DNA of 64,000 nt from Sphaerolaimus hirsutus (GCA_964036195.1 OZ038452.1:16734704-16798703); one strand, 5' to 3'; numbered from the stretch's first letter, positions 1-25,133 are shown. A program made the numbers and translations. Notes: generated from the sequence alone by a model not told the origin.

Positions 1-76
1 CGTTTGGGGCGGCTTAGCAGTTGAGGTTCTGCTCACAGTTGCGGCGCGAGTTTGCCATTCTAATTTTGACATTCAG

Positions 77-13104
<13,028 letters not shown>

Positions 13105-14285
13105 AGTGTGCCCGACCGCCGGTCTCCAGACTGGCGTTCGGGCATAGATTCCGGGAAATACCACACGCACTGCCCATAGCATTTGACTACGCTGTGTCTT
13201 AGATGTGTCTTTGGCTGTGGGCGCTGGTGACGGACAGCGGTTAAAGCTTGTTCAAAGCGACCGCTGTCCCGATGCACAGTGTTGTGTGGTTTTCCAATTT
13301 CTGGGACACTCCCGCACCCGGTCAAATGTCCTGTCAACCGACAAATTTCAGCCGGTTTCAGATCCTGGTATACTCCACGGACTTGATACTCTGCACTCAC
13401 ACTGATTTATGTCTCACATTGGAAGCGTGCCAATGATTATTAAAGCTTGCGATTTTTGTAAAAAATGCAAAAATTCATTGTTGTGAATATGTTTTTGATT
13501 AACGTTATCATATCAATGAATTTTCTCAACTTTTTTATGAAAGTTGCATGTGTTAAACACCATTGGCACGCTTCCAACGAGAACCACGCGTGCAAGGTGT
13601 AAAGTAACTGGAGTATAGCGTGTTTGCCGGGCGCCTGAACCATTTGATACTTAAGGGGCGCCTCAAATTACATGATGGCACTTGTCGGGAATTTGAAAGT
13701 TTCATTGATGGAGTGCGGGATTGGCGCCAGGTTCCGTGTAGATTTTTCTTTTTAAATTCGTATAGCTAGTATTTGTGAGTACGTGTTGTGTTCGAATGGG
13801 CGATCCAAATAGATCAAGCTGGACATTTTTTGTGTTCACAACGCATTTCTCGATATATATGGGTAGCTTGTGGATCCAATTGCGTTGGAGAATTTGTTCG
13901 ATGAATCAGACTTTAGATTCGCAGCATTTTATAGTCCATCAACAAGAGAACTAATCGAATGTGTAGGGTACATACATGCGGTATAAAATTGTGATAAGCC
14001 TTTTTTAGTACAAGTTCAATAACAGCCATCATTTGCCTTTTGCGGCATTCGCATCTGTGGTGATTGTGATGTGATAAAACGTAGTGTGTTCGGTTGCAGA
14101 AATTGTGCATCCGTGCTTATCCATGGTGTACATAAATAGAACTTCACTTCTAACGTGCATCTAACTTCTTTACTTTACACTCATCTTACTGCCGTTTTGA
14201 GTTAAAAAAGGTCTATTGTTGTTCCCGTGCACACACTTTCTGTGGGATAATTGAGTAAATAAATGTTGAAGTGATTGTTTGTTCT
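13105..14285 (+). other. TrxR 3' UTR with candidate polyA signal
   Basis: No coding sequence is seen. After the SECIS there is a repeat-like stretch at 13430-13620 that resembles 17690-17775. An AATAAA at 14258-14263, followed by a T/G-rich run, is a candidate polyadenylation site, so the 3' UTR would be about 1.2 kb. The 3' end is inferred. Confidence 0.45.
13215..13279 (+). ncRNA. SECIS element in the TrxR 3' UTR
   Basis: About 130 nt after the Sec codon the sequence folds as a eukaryotic SECIS. The quartet strands are GTGA (13227-13230) and CGAT (13270-13273). A perfect 10-bp helix pairs GGACAGCGGT (13232-13241) with ACCGCTGTCC (13260-13269). The apical loop carries unpaired adenines at 13243-13245. 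A lower helix pairs CTGTG (13215-13219) with CACAG (13275-13279). SECIS-binding protein 2 recognises the GA/GA quartet and recruits Sec-tRNA to the UGA. Confidence 0.93.
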
Positions 14286-14375
14286 GTTTGTTTAATGTCC
14301 GTCCTTGGAGCGAGAAGAACGGTAATGCTTTTTTTGCAAATCCGCGCACCTGATGTCAGGTGCCAATCCCAGACC

Positions 14376-14960
14376 TAGGGTTCAAACGGGATTGACTTTT
14401 CGGGATCGGGATCGGGATTCACTTTTTGAGATTTCGGGATCGGGATCGGGATTGGGGTTTCGGGATCGGGATCGGGATTGGTTTTTTGAGATTTCGGGAT
14501 CGGGATCGGGATTGGCCGGGATTGGGGTCACGGGATCGGGATCGGGATTGGGATAGGCATTTTTCCGGGATCGGGATTGGGTTCTAGGGATAGAGATTTC
14601 GGCCATTTTTCTGGCATTCACAGTTGTTCATAAAAGTCTCAAAACACTGTTGGATGCCAGAAAAGTGGCATAAAATTGACGCTGGGGGTTTGCATCCACT
14701 TTTTTGCATGCAAAAACGTCATTATTTCACTTTTTATAATTTCCACTAATTTTACCGGGATCGGGATCCCGGACTTGGGAGTTTCTCGGGATCGGGATCG
14801 GGATTTGTAAATTTTCGGGATCGGGATCGGGATTGGTATTTTTGAGATTTCGGGATCGGGATCGGGATTGGGGTTTCGGGATCGGGATCGGGATCGGGAC
14901 TGATAAATCCCGGAATTTCACGGGATCCGGGATCGGGATCGGGATCCCGTTTGAACCCTA
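14376..14960 (+). mobile_element. GGGATC-filled hAT-type element, copy 2, TSD CCCAGACC
   Basis: It has the same termini and core as copy 1. The flanking 8-bp duplication is CCCAGACC at 14368-14375 and 14961-14968. Hexamer blocks mostly hold two GGGATC units. It is inserted into the end of the GTAAAATGT foldback element that follows. Confidence 0.9.
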
Positions 14961-15105
14961 CCCAGACCCTGTAAAATGTTAGATGTCATGCAAAGTGTCA
15001 AAACTCAAGTGAAATGCCATGAAAAGTGTCAAACGTTCAGTAAAAAAATAAATGTAAGAAATTTGACATTTTACAGGGCATTTGACATTTTACTGGGTCT
15101 GGGAA
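14961..15105 (+). repeat. Foldback element with GTAAAATGT arms
   Basis: CCCAGACCCTGTAAAATG at the left pairs with CATTTTACTGGGTCTGGG at the right. Internal repeats include GTCATGCAAAGTGTCAAA. The hAT copy to its left used CCCAGACC of this arm as target. Confidence 0.65.
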
Positions 15106-15471
15106 TGGCCCCAGCAGTGAGGCGAAGTTGTCAGGGAAATATGCATAGGTAGGAATTTTTATATTGTGTAAACGTCTTATGCCTTAATGTCGACTCTGCA
15201 CGTAGATACTCGTTTTCTTTTTGGCAGTGATGAGTCACGTGGTTCCTCGTTTCGTGTATTTAATCGTTTTTTCTTTTCTCCACAAATACTCGGTTGACAA
15301 ATTCGGCTGTGCCGTCAACTCCACCTGTGGCATACGGCACTAATTAGGCTCCAAAAATGAGATACTTGTAACTTCAATGACAACATCCCAAGTAAAGAAC
15401 TAAAAAAACCATTTTCCCGATGACCCAACGGTTGTTTTTTATAACCACCATTTTAACATCAAACCTACTGT

Positions 15472-16032
15472 TAGGGTTCAAACGGGATTGACTTTTCGGG
15501 ATCGGGATCGGGATTCACTTTTTGAGATTTCGGGATCGGGATTGGGGTTTCGGGATCGGGATTGGTTTTTTGAGATTTCGGGATCGGGATTGGCCGGGAT
15601 TGGGGTCACGGGATCGGGATCGGGATTGGGATAGGCATTTTTCCGGGATCGGGATTGGGTTCTAGGGATAGAGATTTCGGCCATTTTTCTGGCATTCACA
15701 GTTGTTCATAAAGGTCTCAAAACACTGTTGGATGCCAGAAAAGTGGCATAAAATTGACGCTGGGGGTTTGCATCCACTTTTTTGCATGCAAAAACGTCAT
15801 TATTTCACTTTTTATAATTTCCACTAATTTTTCCGGGATCGGGATCCCGGACTTGGGAGTTTCTCGGGATCGGGATCGGGATTTGTAAATTTTCGGGATC
15901 GGGATCGGGATTGGTATTTTTGAGATTTCGGGATCGGGATCGGGATTGGGGTTTCGGGATCGGGATCGGGACTGATAAATCCCGGAATTTCACGGGATCC
16001 GGGATCGGGATCGGGATCCCGTTTGAACCCTA
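15472..16032 (+). mobile_element. GGGATC-filled hAT-type element, copy 3
   Basis: It has the same TAGGGTTCAAACGGGAT termini and unique core. Several hexamer blocks are reduced to one GGGATC unit. The flanks (CCTACTGT left, CACTGTAG right) do not form a clean 8-bp duplication, so one side may have changed after insertion. Confidence 0.85.
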
Positions 16033-16314
16033 CACTGTAGTCATAAGATGGTAGCTGAGAACCCAGTCTTACTGTGGTTCGCTCATCGTGTTTGTTCAGT
16101 GGAGGTCAAACAGGCGTTCACCGAAATCAAAATTTACTCATCATTGCTTCAGTGCATTACGCATTGCTTTTTTTGCGGTCCACTTCCCAGTTTTATCCTT
16201 TCCAGCGCGATTTGACCCATTCCGTTGTTTCTCTCACCCTGTCCCACCTGCATGCATTTTATTTGAGGTGCGCTTTGGTAGGAGCACTTTTTTCGACTAC
16301 GTAGATGTATCAAG

Positions 16315-17001
16315 CAGAGTTGTTAAAATACCGGTATTTTTGGAAAGCGTAAGTGTAAGCGTAAATACACTTTCCAGATTTTGAGTATGGATACTAAAAG
16401 CGTAAGGTATTTTTAAAATACCTAGGAAAGCGTAAAAAAAAGCGTAAGCGTAAATTTTTTTTGAAAGTGCTCTTGCTTGTTGAGCATGGGAAAAACGCGT
16501 GCTTTTACATTTACCGTATTACCTCGAAGTATCCCCCCTTGAATTGACCCCCCTTGAATTAATCGACAGTGACACTTAATCCATCTTCTAACTCGGAGTT
16601 AGCGATGTAGACGGCGATAACATTGTCGTCAGAATCCATTGTTGGTCAAAAAAAATTTTAATCTAAACCTTTGCTAGACAACACAATTTAGGCCAGACGT
16701 TCGTATTTCGACACCTTTGTATTTACATGTGCCGCTATGTACAGTACGCTACTGCACACATGCAGTCATTTATTTTTGGTACACCACATTCTCTTCTCGT
16801 TTACTTTTTTTGTGGTTTTACGCTTTTTCAAAAGCGTACAACTTGACCGTATGAAAAGTTTTTTACGCTTTTAGTACCCGGGTATTTCAGCCAGGAAAGC
16901 GTAATAAAGCGTACGGGTATTTTACAAAAGCGTAAGCGTAAATATAAATACCCATTTACCCGGGTATTTCGGGTAAGCGTAAATACGCTTTCGCAACTCT
17001 G
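16315..17001 (+). mobile_element. GCGTAA-filled hAT-type element, TSD GTATCAAG
   Basis: The left terminus CAGAGTTG and right terminus CAACTCTG are inverted repeats, flanked by a perfect 8-bp GTATCAAG at 16307-16314 and 17002-17009. Both arms are built from runs of GCGTAAGCGTAAATA and its inverse TATTTACGCTTTCG. The middle (about 16480-16800) carries unrelated sequence, including TACCTCGAAG-type words. Confidence 0.88.
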
Positions 17002-17225
17002 GTATCAAGTGGCTAGGTAAGCATGAGGATGCCCTGCACTGCTCGAACTCAACTCGTCACTCGATGACAAAAATGGGTGTCAAGAGACTCGACTCGACCT
17101 AACTCGGCCCAAAAATTTACAAACTCGACATTTTTGAGATGGCTTTCAATTGGAGTCATGCTGTCTTAATTAATCACGAATAAATAAATACAGGATACTT
17201 TTAACTCACGGTCACGGAGTCCACG

Positions 17226-17304
17226 ATGTGGCGATCAAAAGCACCAATTGGATTATTTCTCTTATCGATGTTATTATCGTCATTTGGGCAATCTCGCGCT
17301 GACG
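17226..17304 (+). CDS. Signal-peptide exon of the monooxygenase
   Basis: It starts with ATG at 17226, followed by WRSKAPIGLFLLSMLLSS and a polar AD end, a classic cleavable signal sequence. It joins the DOMON exon across a very short 43-nt intron (17305-17347, donor GTTTGA, acceptor TTAG). Phase 1 matches the next exon. Confidence 0.85.
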
Positions 17305-20300
17305 GTTTGACTTGATTTTTCATCTTTCCCTATCGCCGTGGGCTTAGCCATCATGCACGCAGACTTCACCCACACTCTGTGGCTCGATTCAAACGAGCAG
17401 TTTCTGTTGCGCTGGGTGACCCAGGGAAATGAAAGCGTTACGTTCGAAGTGACCGGCCGCGCCCAGGGCTACATTGGCTTTGGTTTGGGAGCAAATGGCG
17501 GCATGCGCGGAGCTGATATGGCAATTGTTTGGGTCGATGATCAGGTAAATTTAATGATATTGCAATGTCGCGCCGCGATTTAAACATTACCAGTGACTGG
17601 AGCGGGTTGGGGTAGTTTGTCACATCTGTAAGCGGCAGTGTTCCTTTCCAAATTTAAAACAACTTTTACTCCTAACATGATATTTCACATTTTTATGAAA
17701 ATTGCATGGATTAAATACCATTGGCAGACTTCCAGCGTGAACTACGCATGCAAGGTGTAATGTCACTGGAGTACGAAAATGTGCACACCCACTTGCAGGG
17801 CGCGGGTCACATATCAGACCGCTACGGTATCACGAATGGATACCCGCTGTTGGACGACCAACAGGACTGGCAGCTGGTGAAGTATGGCAAAAATGACACC
17901 CACATCTGGGCGCGCATCCACCGCAAGCAGAACACCTGCGACAGCCGTGATTTCGTCATCAAAGCCGGCGACACTGTCCGCGCATTGTGGGCAATCGGAG
18001 ACGCCGTCCCACTGAGGGATGGTTTGTCGTGTTGAATAAAGTTGACTGTGGACATCATTCACTGTGGACACCGACTTCTAAAAGTCGATAAGTCCATAAA
18101 TTTCCCGATAAGGCGGCCTTGCCGTCGCCGGGAACAAAAATGTTCTCGCGTGCAAGAAGTCGAAAGTCCATTTCCCTCCCCAAAGCAGTTTTGCTCTGAC
18201 CAAATGGAATTTTATTGACACCCCATTTTTTACATATAGGTTGAGAGCAGGGGCTGAAAATTAGACACTTTATTGTCAAGATATGGATCTTGATGGAAAG
18301 CATGAGAGAGCCAAATTGGACACTCACCGAATTTGGGCCTGGAATTGGGTCTGAAACTTAAAATGCGATTTACTCAAAATCGCATTTTGTGGACTTGTCA
18401 ACTTTTAGAATTAGACGCCTCAATTATATATACGTTCAAGATGCTTAGAACTGTTTTTTTACTGCCTTATTGCAGACTTGCTCCAGAAGCATTCGCAACG
18501 TGGTTCACGCTCGATTAAACTATTCCTGGAACAGAGCGCCAAGCGACTAGAGGAGAAATTAAACGCAGTGCCCGGTGTGCAAGCGATCGACCTGCACGTT
18601 GACAATGTACAAATTCCGCACAAGCATGACACGCTTTACTGGTGCCACATATTCAAAAATGACAGGCCTGAAATGCACGTGGTTGCTGTTGGTGCTTTTT
18701 CATTGTGCAAATCCAACAAAAAATGATTGCGACAAGTACCTGACCAGCTATTTCTTTCGCAGTACGACGTATTCCTAAATCCACCAGAAAACCGTCCATT
18801 CGTGCATCACCTAATTCTGTATTTCTGTGATGACGATGCAGTGTACAAAGACAATAAGGCATCCGGCGGCTGGGCGGGACCCTGTTTCCCACCAGACGTC
18901 CAAGAGGAGGCCAGCTCGCAAGCGGACCCATTGAATCCTATGCGGCACTGTTCCAGTCAGCCGTCGGTTGGCGGCTGGGCATATGGCGGGGAGGTGTGTA
19001 CATAAATGTTTCATGTATACTCCGCGGACCGCGTGCTAGGCATTTTTCTGAAGGAAACACTCCATCATGACGTCATCGTTAATAAAATAAAAATTGTTCC
19101 AGCAAAAAAGAAAAAACAATGCAGGAAAAAAACATTCGACACTTGTACATGACTCCGCCTTTTTTATTTTTGAAATGTTTTTTCTTTTTCTTGTGAAAGT
19201 GAATACATAAGTATCCTGCTCGCGCATTATCGACCAAGACATAAATAATTTTGGGCGCATACTTTGCGGTCCGGCGAGTATACCCTTAAATTTTTCGCCG
19301 CTTTATCTTCCAAGAATCATTAGTTGTATTTTTACCCATGATATTTACCTTTCCCAAGTTTGTGTTCATGTCGTGTTACACTACAGCGACATTACACCTT
19401 ACAATGAAGTCTACCATATCCCATCTGAATAAAAGAACAAACATAATTTTTATTTCATTATATTTGTCAGATTGCTCCTACTTTGGGTGAATTTGGTGTA
19501 GTTATTCGTGTGACCTTATTCATCAAAATATGGTAAAATTCATTGTAAGGCGATCTGTCTGTCCAGTTTATTAAAAATATTTGGCTGTAGGTAGTTAGGT
19601 GATGTTGCATCATATCGTAGCATTTAATTATCCATCATGTTGGTGAACAAAATCTCAATATTTTTACCTATGTTTGCCATAATTGCAGGCGGTGGTGTTT
19701 CCAAAAGACATTGGGCAGCCAGTGTTTGGCAAAGCAAAATATTACATGCTGGAAATGCATTATGACAACCCCAATTTTGCTAAAAGTGTGTCTGTGCTCT
19801 TCCAATAACCTGAATTTGTCTACAACATGATCGGATTTTTTTGCAGATGTCGTTGATAACTCTGGCATTCGGCTGTATGCGACAGAGAGGTTGCAGCCCA
19901 TAGTCGCAGAGCAGGCACTCTTTGGTATGGGCGTTGAAGCGTGGAACATTGTCATACCACCGAGACAAAAAGTTCGCCTTTTTATCCATTTGCTCGCATT
20001 ATTACACGCTACAACCTGGCATACTGAACATTATGGATATCTGGTGCCATTCCCGCAAATGGAGAAGTGAAGGCGCAAAGCAAGCGGCAAAAGCGAAGTG
20101 AAAGGGCAAATAAATTGGCAAAAGCTAAGTAAAATAAGAAGTAAGACCTAAAATGGCGCATTTGTTTTTAAACTTGACTTGCCATTTTTCTTCGCGTTTG
20201 ATTATTTACTTGCCATTTCACTTCGCTTTTGCCGTTGGCGCTTTCACTTTTCCACTTTCGGAACTGGCCCCTGAACTTGAAGTACCGTATTACCTCGAAA

Positions 20301-23188
20301 TACCCCCAGGGGGTTTATTATTTCGCCAGCAGAATTAGAGGGGGGGATAATACGAGGGGAGGGGGGTTTATTCGAAGGGGGGGTCTATTATTTCGCCAGA
20401 AATTTTCGGAAATTCCCCATACGCAGACGTAGAAAAATCGAACAATCACATAGCTTTTTATGTGTTTATAGGCATATATTACTGTATATACACAAAAACC
20501 CTACCCTAACGTCACTTAATCATCAGTTTTAACGTGTGTTCTGCATAGTACAGATCACAAACTGCGGTATTTGTCATGTACGTTCACGTTACACTCAATA
20601 TTAGGGGGGTATTTCGAGGGGGGGGGGTTATTATTTCCTCAGCCGAAATTTAGGGGGGTATATCGAGGGGGGGGGGTTAATTCAAGGGGGGATAATTCGA
20701 GGTAATACGGTAGGTATATTTTAAAGTTTGACCGATGCACGTTTTGCAAGGCATCTTACCTAACGAGGGTTGGTCGCTTGATCTCTCCCGCTGCAGCGAG
20801 GGATTGTGCTAGCGCCCCACCCGTGGGTAATTAATGTCAAAATATTAGTCAACTCCATTCTAGAAATTCACGCTGTATTCATACTGCACATCGAGTTGCA
20901 CGAAAGATTTCAATCCGAATGGGCACTACGCATTTGGTGGCATGATGCACACCCATTTAACTGGACGTCAAGTGAAGCTAAGGCACATCAGAAATGGGCG
21001 TGAACTGAAACCCATTTTGGATGATGAGCACTATGACTTCAACTACCAGCAAACCTTGATGTTTCATGAAACTGTAAAAATCCTACCTGTTAGTTGAATT
21101 GGTGCATTTAGCATATTTGGCTGTCATTGTCTTTTATGAACTGATAATCTTTCCACCTGCAGGGAGATGAGTTCATCGTTGAATGCACATATGACACATC
21201 TGATCGTCAGAATGCCACATTTGTTCGTTTTCCATCCTTGTATCTTTCTGTGTAAATGAATCATACTATAAATCGTGATTCTGTTGAAAAGGGCATTTTG
21301 GAATCAATTATAAGTTATTTTTTCACTTGGAATTTCAATTTTTGGGTTTTACCATAAATAAGTAAGGAAAGTGTACTCACATTGTTGGGAATTATAACTG
21401 CAACCGTAAAAATGTGTTTAGCTATGGGTACAGCAGTTTTTCTTATTGGTTATAGTCTGAGCATTGAAAATCCATTTTTCTCCCCAGACCTGGTGCCGGT
21501 TCCGCAAGTGGACAAGTTAAGAGTTAAAAGTTAAGAGTTGAGTAAAAAGACAAATGGCGAGTTAAGAGTAAAGTTAAAGTTTAAGCGAAAAGTTAAAGTT
21601 TAAGAGAAAAGTTAAAATTTAAGAGAAAAGTTAAAAGTTGAGTTAAAGGTTAAGAGTTGAGTTAAAGGTTAAAAGTTGAGTTAAGAGTTAAAAGTTGAGT
21701 TAAGAGTTGAGTTAAGAGTTAAGAGACAAGTGGAAAATGAAGGTAAAAAAATATAAAAAAATAATAATATGAAATTGGTATCGATACGGCTGTTCGCTGG
21801 CATGGTGCCAATGTTGTATGCACGTCATTTGAAAATAACATATCCAAAAAAATTATCGCGAAAAAAAGCAAAAATCGCCGAACGTTGTTTCGAAATGGCC
21901 GTGCAGGGACAAAATATGATTGAAGATCAGCGTATCGCGCTTATGCAACGAATGACCCATTTGTCTTTTAAATCAACTTTTAACTCATCTTTTAACCTTT
22001 AACTCAACTCTTAACATTTAACTCAACTTTTGACTCAACTTTTAACCTTTAACTCAACTCTTAACTTTTAACTCAACTTTTGACTCAACTTTTAACCTTT
22101 AACTCAACTCTTAACTTTTAACTCAACTTTTGACTCAACTTTTAACCTTTAACTCAACTCTTAACTTTTAACTCAACTTTTGACTCAACTTTTAACCTTT
22201 AACTCAACTCTTAACTTTTAACTCAACTTTTGACTCAACTTTTAACCTTTAACTCAACTCTTAACTTTTAACTCTTAACTTGTCTACTTGCGGAGCTGGC
22301 CCCTGGGAAATCTATTTTTCCCTGTCAAACAAGCATATTTAACACATAGATAATATAGATTGAGATGATGTAATGTATTTACATTTACTATTGAAAAAGC
22401 TCCATTGCCTGCCTTACATTATGGACTTGATACACTACCATATTTGGTTGAACAACAAATGAAAATTTGTAAGATAGCACACTCCATTACAGGGTGGTCC
22501 ATCAACGAGGGATGAAATGTGTTTGGCCTATCTCAATTTGTACCCTTCTTTGAGTGGTGATGATGGTGGCTTTTTATGTCTTTCTGGACTGCTAAAGGAG
22601 GACATGATCGAATTTTTGAAACTTCCAAATGTTAGAGATGAATATTTAACATTGAAACTCTTTCTTTCTGAACCTTATCTATATAATAGAGTTACTCTCT
22701 CTTCACTGCAGTTAAAAGAGCAACATTTTGGGGGGTCTGTTTTGGATGAGGAAACTAATGAGGAAATCCCAATCAGGAAATATGTCAATGAAAAGACAAA
22801 CTGGCGTAAAGACAATTCTGCAAAGGTACTTCAGAAGCTCTGGAAGGACCAGCGACAAGGTGCAATCTGTAATCCTGGGGGTAACTGGCAGGTTTGCTTT
22901 CTCCAACTAAACACTTTGACCAATAAAGACTATTGCCATTAAGTTACTCTACTTTTTACATCAATTTATTTCCAGCTGCTTTACCAGGACAAGATTGAAA
23001 TCAATGCACCATACATAGAGCCTGATAGCTGTGATTGGAGTGACAGAAAGTTAGCAATGGCTTGGCATGTTGACCACGAAAAAACTCTTGCTAATACTGG
23101 ATGCAATGATTTTAATAATTCATCATTTCTTGTCAAATTGCTTTACATAGCCTTCGTTTGCATGTTTCTCCTGCATCGTCGCGGCTGA
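17226..23188 (+). CDS. DBH/MOXD1-like copper type II monooxygenase, 11 exons, complete
   Basis: Ascorbate-dependent copper hydroxylase of the dopamine beta-hydroxylase/MOXD1/tyramine beta-hydroxylase family, in the secretory pathway. Exons: 17226-17304, 17348-17544, 17799-18021, 18476-18687, 18763-18993, 19689-19785, 19847-19971, 20864-21088, 21163-21222, 22493-22891, 22976-23188. All phases agree and give 686 residues. An N-terminal signal peptide (hydrophobic run LFLLSMLLSSF) is followed by a DOMON domain (about residues 30-165). Copper ligands are present: CuA HH at about 252-253 (RPFVHHLIL) and His338 (LEMHYDNP); CuB HxH at 417-419 (MMHTHLTGR) and Met492 (TRDEMC). The C terminus is a hydrophobic tail (SSFLVKLLYIAFVCMFLL) ending HRRG, which suggests membrane or GPI attachment as in some MOXD1-like proteins. 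The substrate cannot be inferred. The end of exon 4 was chosen by alignment (VVA|YDV) and is the least certain border. Confidence 0.93.
18022..18475 (+). other. Intron 3 of the monooxygenase
   Basis: Repeats of words such as CACTGTGGACACC, GGAATTTTATTGACACC and CGCATTTTGTGGACTTG give it some internal repetition. No coding sequence is seen. Confidence 0.5.
19016..19287 (+). repeat. Foldback element in monooxygenase intron 5
   Basis: TATACTCCGCGGACCGCG at the left is mirrored by TGCGGTCCGGCGAGTATA at the right. Inner words GACGTCATCGTTAATAAAAT and AGGAAACACTCCATCATGA recur near 23460-23500 and 61630-61650, so this is a dispersed family. Confidence 0.6.
19320..19560 (+). repeat. Foldback element with TACCATATCCCATCTGAATAA
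   Basis: CACCTTACAATGAA is mirrored by TTCATTGTAAGGCG at the right end. Related copies lie at about 23990-24165 (CATAACCCATCTGAATAATG) and, inverted, at 57080-57235. Confidence 0.55.
20035..20275 (+). repeat. Foldback element of AAGTGAAGG / GCAAAAGCGAAG units
   Basis: CTGGTGCCATTCCCGCAAATGG at the left mirrors CCACTTTCGGAACTGGCCCCTG at the right. In between are short GCAAAAGCGAAGTGAAA-type repeats and their inverses. The ends resemble the larger element at 21490-22308. Confidence 0.6.
20285..20710 (+). mobile_element. TA-flanked TIR element with poly-C/G tracts, copy A
   Basis: CCGTATTACCTCGAAATACC at the left mirrors the GAGGTAATACGG end at the right, and TA flanks both sides (20283-20284, 20711-20712). 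The interior has runs of G7-G9 separated by TTATTATTTCG-type words. The same family is at 24625-25051, 25322-55205 (interrupted) and 55275-55695. TA duplication suggests Tc1/mariner-like mobilisation. No transposase is encoded. Confidence 0.8.
21490..22308 (+). repeat. Mirrored GTTAAGAGTTGA minisatellite inside a TIR element
   Basis: The left array (about 21515-21740) is built of GTTAAGAGTTGAGTTAAAG units. The right array (about 21960-22270) is its inverse, TTTAACTCAACTCTTAAC, with a near-exact repeat period of about 60 bp. The ends CTGGTGCCGGTTCCGCAAGT and ACTTGCGGAGCTGGCCCCTG are imperfect inverted repeats. It lies in monooxygenase intron 9. Confidence 0.75.
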
Positions 23189-24169
23189 GAGAATGGCAGG
23201 TGTAAATATTGTGTTGATTCGTGGGAAATGGTGGTTTAAGTCTTTTGGAGAATGCTTTCTGTGTTTTAGTGTTCAGAAATAAGTATGTGTGTTTGCATTT
23301 TTTCATCGCATAAACTCAATTACCTATGTGTTTTCTATTTATGTATTTACCTCTGTGGATTTGTGAAAAATGCATCTTTGCAAAAATTAAAAAAAATGGA
23401 TTGAGTCACTTAGAATCAATGCATGATTTGTGCATAAAACATTTTTCCTTTTGTAAAACTTTTTATTTTATTAAAAATGATGTCATGATGGAGCATTTCA
23501 TTCAGAAATAGTATAAAAACATGGAGTCTGCGGAATATAATTCCAACATTGGATTGATAAACATGACATTTGCTCTGATGAGATTTTTGTACTGCGTTAA
23601 ATCGTGTGAAAGTCATGGAAAGAAACTGAGTTACTGCCTTAACACAGTTTCCATGCCTTTCCTGTTTCCAGTGCTTGTTTCCAACAATTTTGTGCTAAAT
23701 ATTGTCGAAAAAGAAAAAAATATTGGTTGTTTTTTTCTCGAATTTGCACATTTCTGTGTTTCTTTGTACAACAAAAATCCATTAACTCAGTGATTTCTGT
23801 GTTTTAAATGTGTGCTTTTGCCATCATTGTTCAGGGGACAACATGTGAGTTGATTCGTTGTGATTACTTGTGAAATTTCATGTGATTGTTTTACGTTGTT
23901 GGTGCCGGGGCACTGTTAATTAGTGTTTCACAATTGAACCCATACTGGGTGATTGTCTACATACACCACACACAGTAGCAACAGTATAAGTATACGCGGT
24001 GAACATCACACTTAGTCCGAAAACCTACCATAACCCATCTGAATAATGAAACAAAAATTATACAGTTTTTCACCATAATATTTCGTTTTTACTATGGAAT
24101 AATACATTACGAAATTTATCACAAGATTTTATTCATCAAATTATGGTAGGTTTCCATACGGCGAGGACT

Positions 24170-24310
24170 CCGTGCGCATGTAAACTCGGTGCCCATGTAG
24201 ACCCGGTGCGCATGTAGTGCCGGCTAGATGGGCACCGGGCACCATGCGCACAGGGTTCACATGCGCACCCGGTTGTAGCGCTACATGGGCACCAGGCGGG
24301 TTGCCAGCGG
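24170..24310 (+). repeat. CCCGGTGCGCATGTA minisatellite, left block
   Basis: Degenerate units of about 16 bp (CCGGTGCGCATGTAGAC, GGTGCCCATGTAGACC) occur in both orientations. A similar block lies at 25134-25311, on the other side of the hAT insertion. Confidence 0.6.
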
Positions 24311-24331
24311 GAATCGTGGATGTCATTGTAC

Positions 24332-25125
24332 CAGTGTTGCAAAAACGTATTTATGTTTACCCAAAATACCCAGGTATTCAGGTATTTATACTTATGTTTA
24401 TGTGTACGTTTTCCAAAAATACCATTACATTTTATTACGTTTTCCTGGCACAATTACCTGGGTACCAGAGAATACATAAAAAAAAGTTATGTTAAAAAAA
24501 CATGTTACTTCACTCTTGGTAAATATTACTTATAATAGCAGAGCACTTTTTGAAATTTTTATGTTTATGTTTTATTCTATGTTTACCTAGTTATTTGAGA
24601 AATATAAATATGTTTTAGAATTTACCATATTACCTCGAATTATCCCCCCTTGAATTAACCCCCCCTCGAATTAACCCCCCCTCAAAATGGGCTGGGGAAA
24701 TAATAACCCCCCCCTCGAAATACCCCCCCCCTTCGGAATGATGTACATCATGTACACAATGTACATGATGTATATTACTGTTTATTTGCATTGCAGCTAG
24801 ACATAGAGTAGTTTGTGTAGCTATCTACATTTTCATGTCCAAATATATCCTGTTTGGACACATTTATTACCTATTTTGGGTACGCAAATGCCTGCTATTT
24901 ACTACGATCCTTACGAAAATTTCTGACGAAATAATAAAACCCCCCCTCGAAACCCCCCCCCCCTCGAATAAACCCCCCCTCGAGTTAACCCCCCATCAAA
25001 TTTTGCTGGTGAAATAATAAACCCCCATGGGGGTATTTCGAGGTAATACGGTATGTTGAAATTTGGAAAAGGTATTTATGTTTACATTTATGTTTTCCAA
25101 AAATTCCAGTATTTTAACAACACTG
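24332..25125 (+). mobile_element. GTTTAC-rich hAT-type element, TSD CATTGTAC, with a nested element
   Basis: The termini CAGTGTTG and CAACACTG are inverted repeats with the perfect 8-bp duplication CATTGTAC at 24324-24331 and 25126-25133. The arms consist of TATTTATGTTTAC-like words, a relative of the GCGTAA element at 16315. A TA-flanked element (24625-25051) is nested inside. Confidence 0.88.
24625..25051 (+). mobile_element. TA-flanked TIR element, copy B (nested)
   Basis: CCATATTACCTCGAATTATC at the left mirrors the GAGGTAATACGG end at the right, with flanking TA at 24623-24624 and 25052-25053. It has multiple C7-C9 runs. It is inserted in the hAT element above. Confidence 0.78.
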
Positions 25126-25133
25126 CATTGTAC

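Larger units (their letters stand above)
14286..17225 (+). other. Intergenic region between TrxR and the monooxygenase gene
   Basis: It contains two GGGATC hAT copies, the GTAAAATGT foldback and the GCGTAA hAT element (16315-17001). The stretches 15106-15471 and 16033-16314 show nothing I can name. The last 220 bp before the monooxygenase start have repeated CTCGACTCG-type words but no TATA box that I can defend. Confidence 0.5.

Noticed and set aside
24141..24453. ORFs with PGAHV-type peptide repeats
   Set aside because: They are produced by the CCCGGTGCGCATGTA minisatellite and are not supported by any homology.
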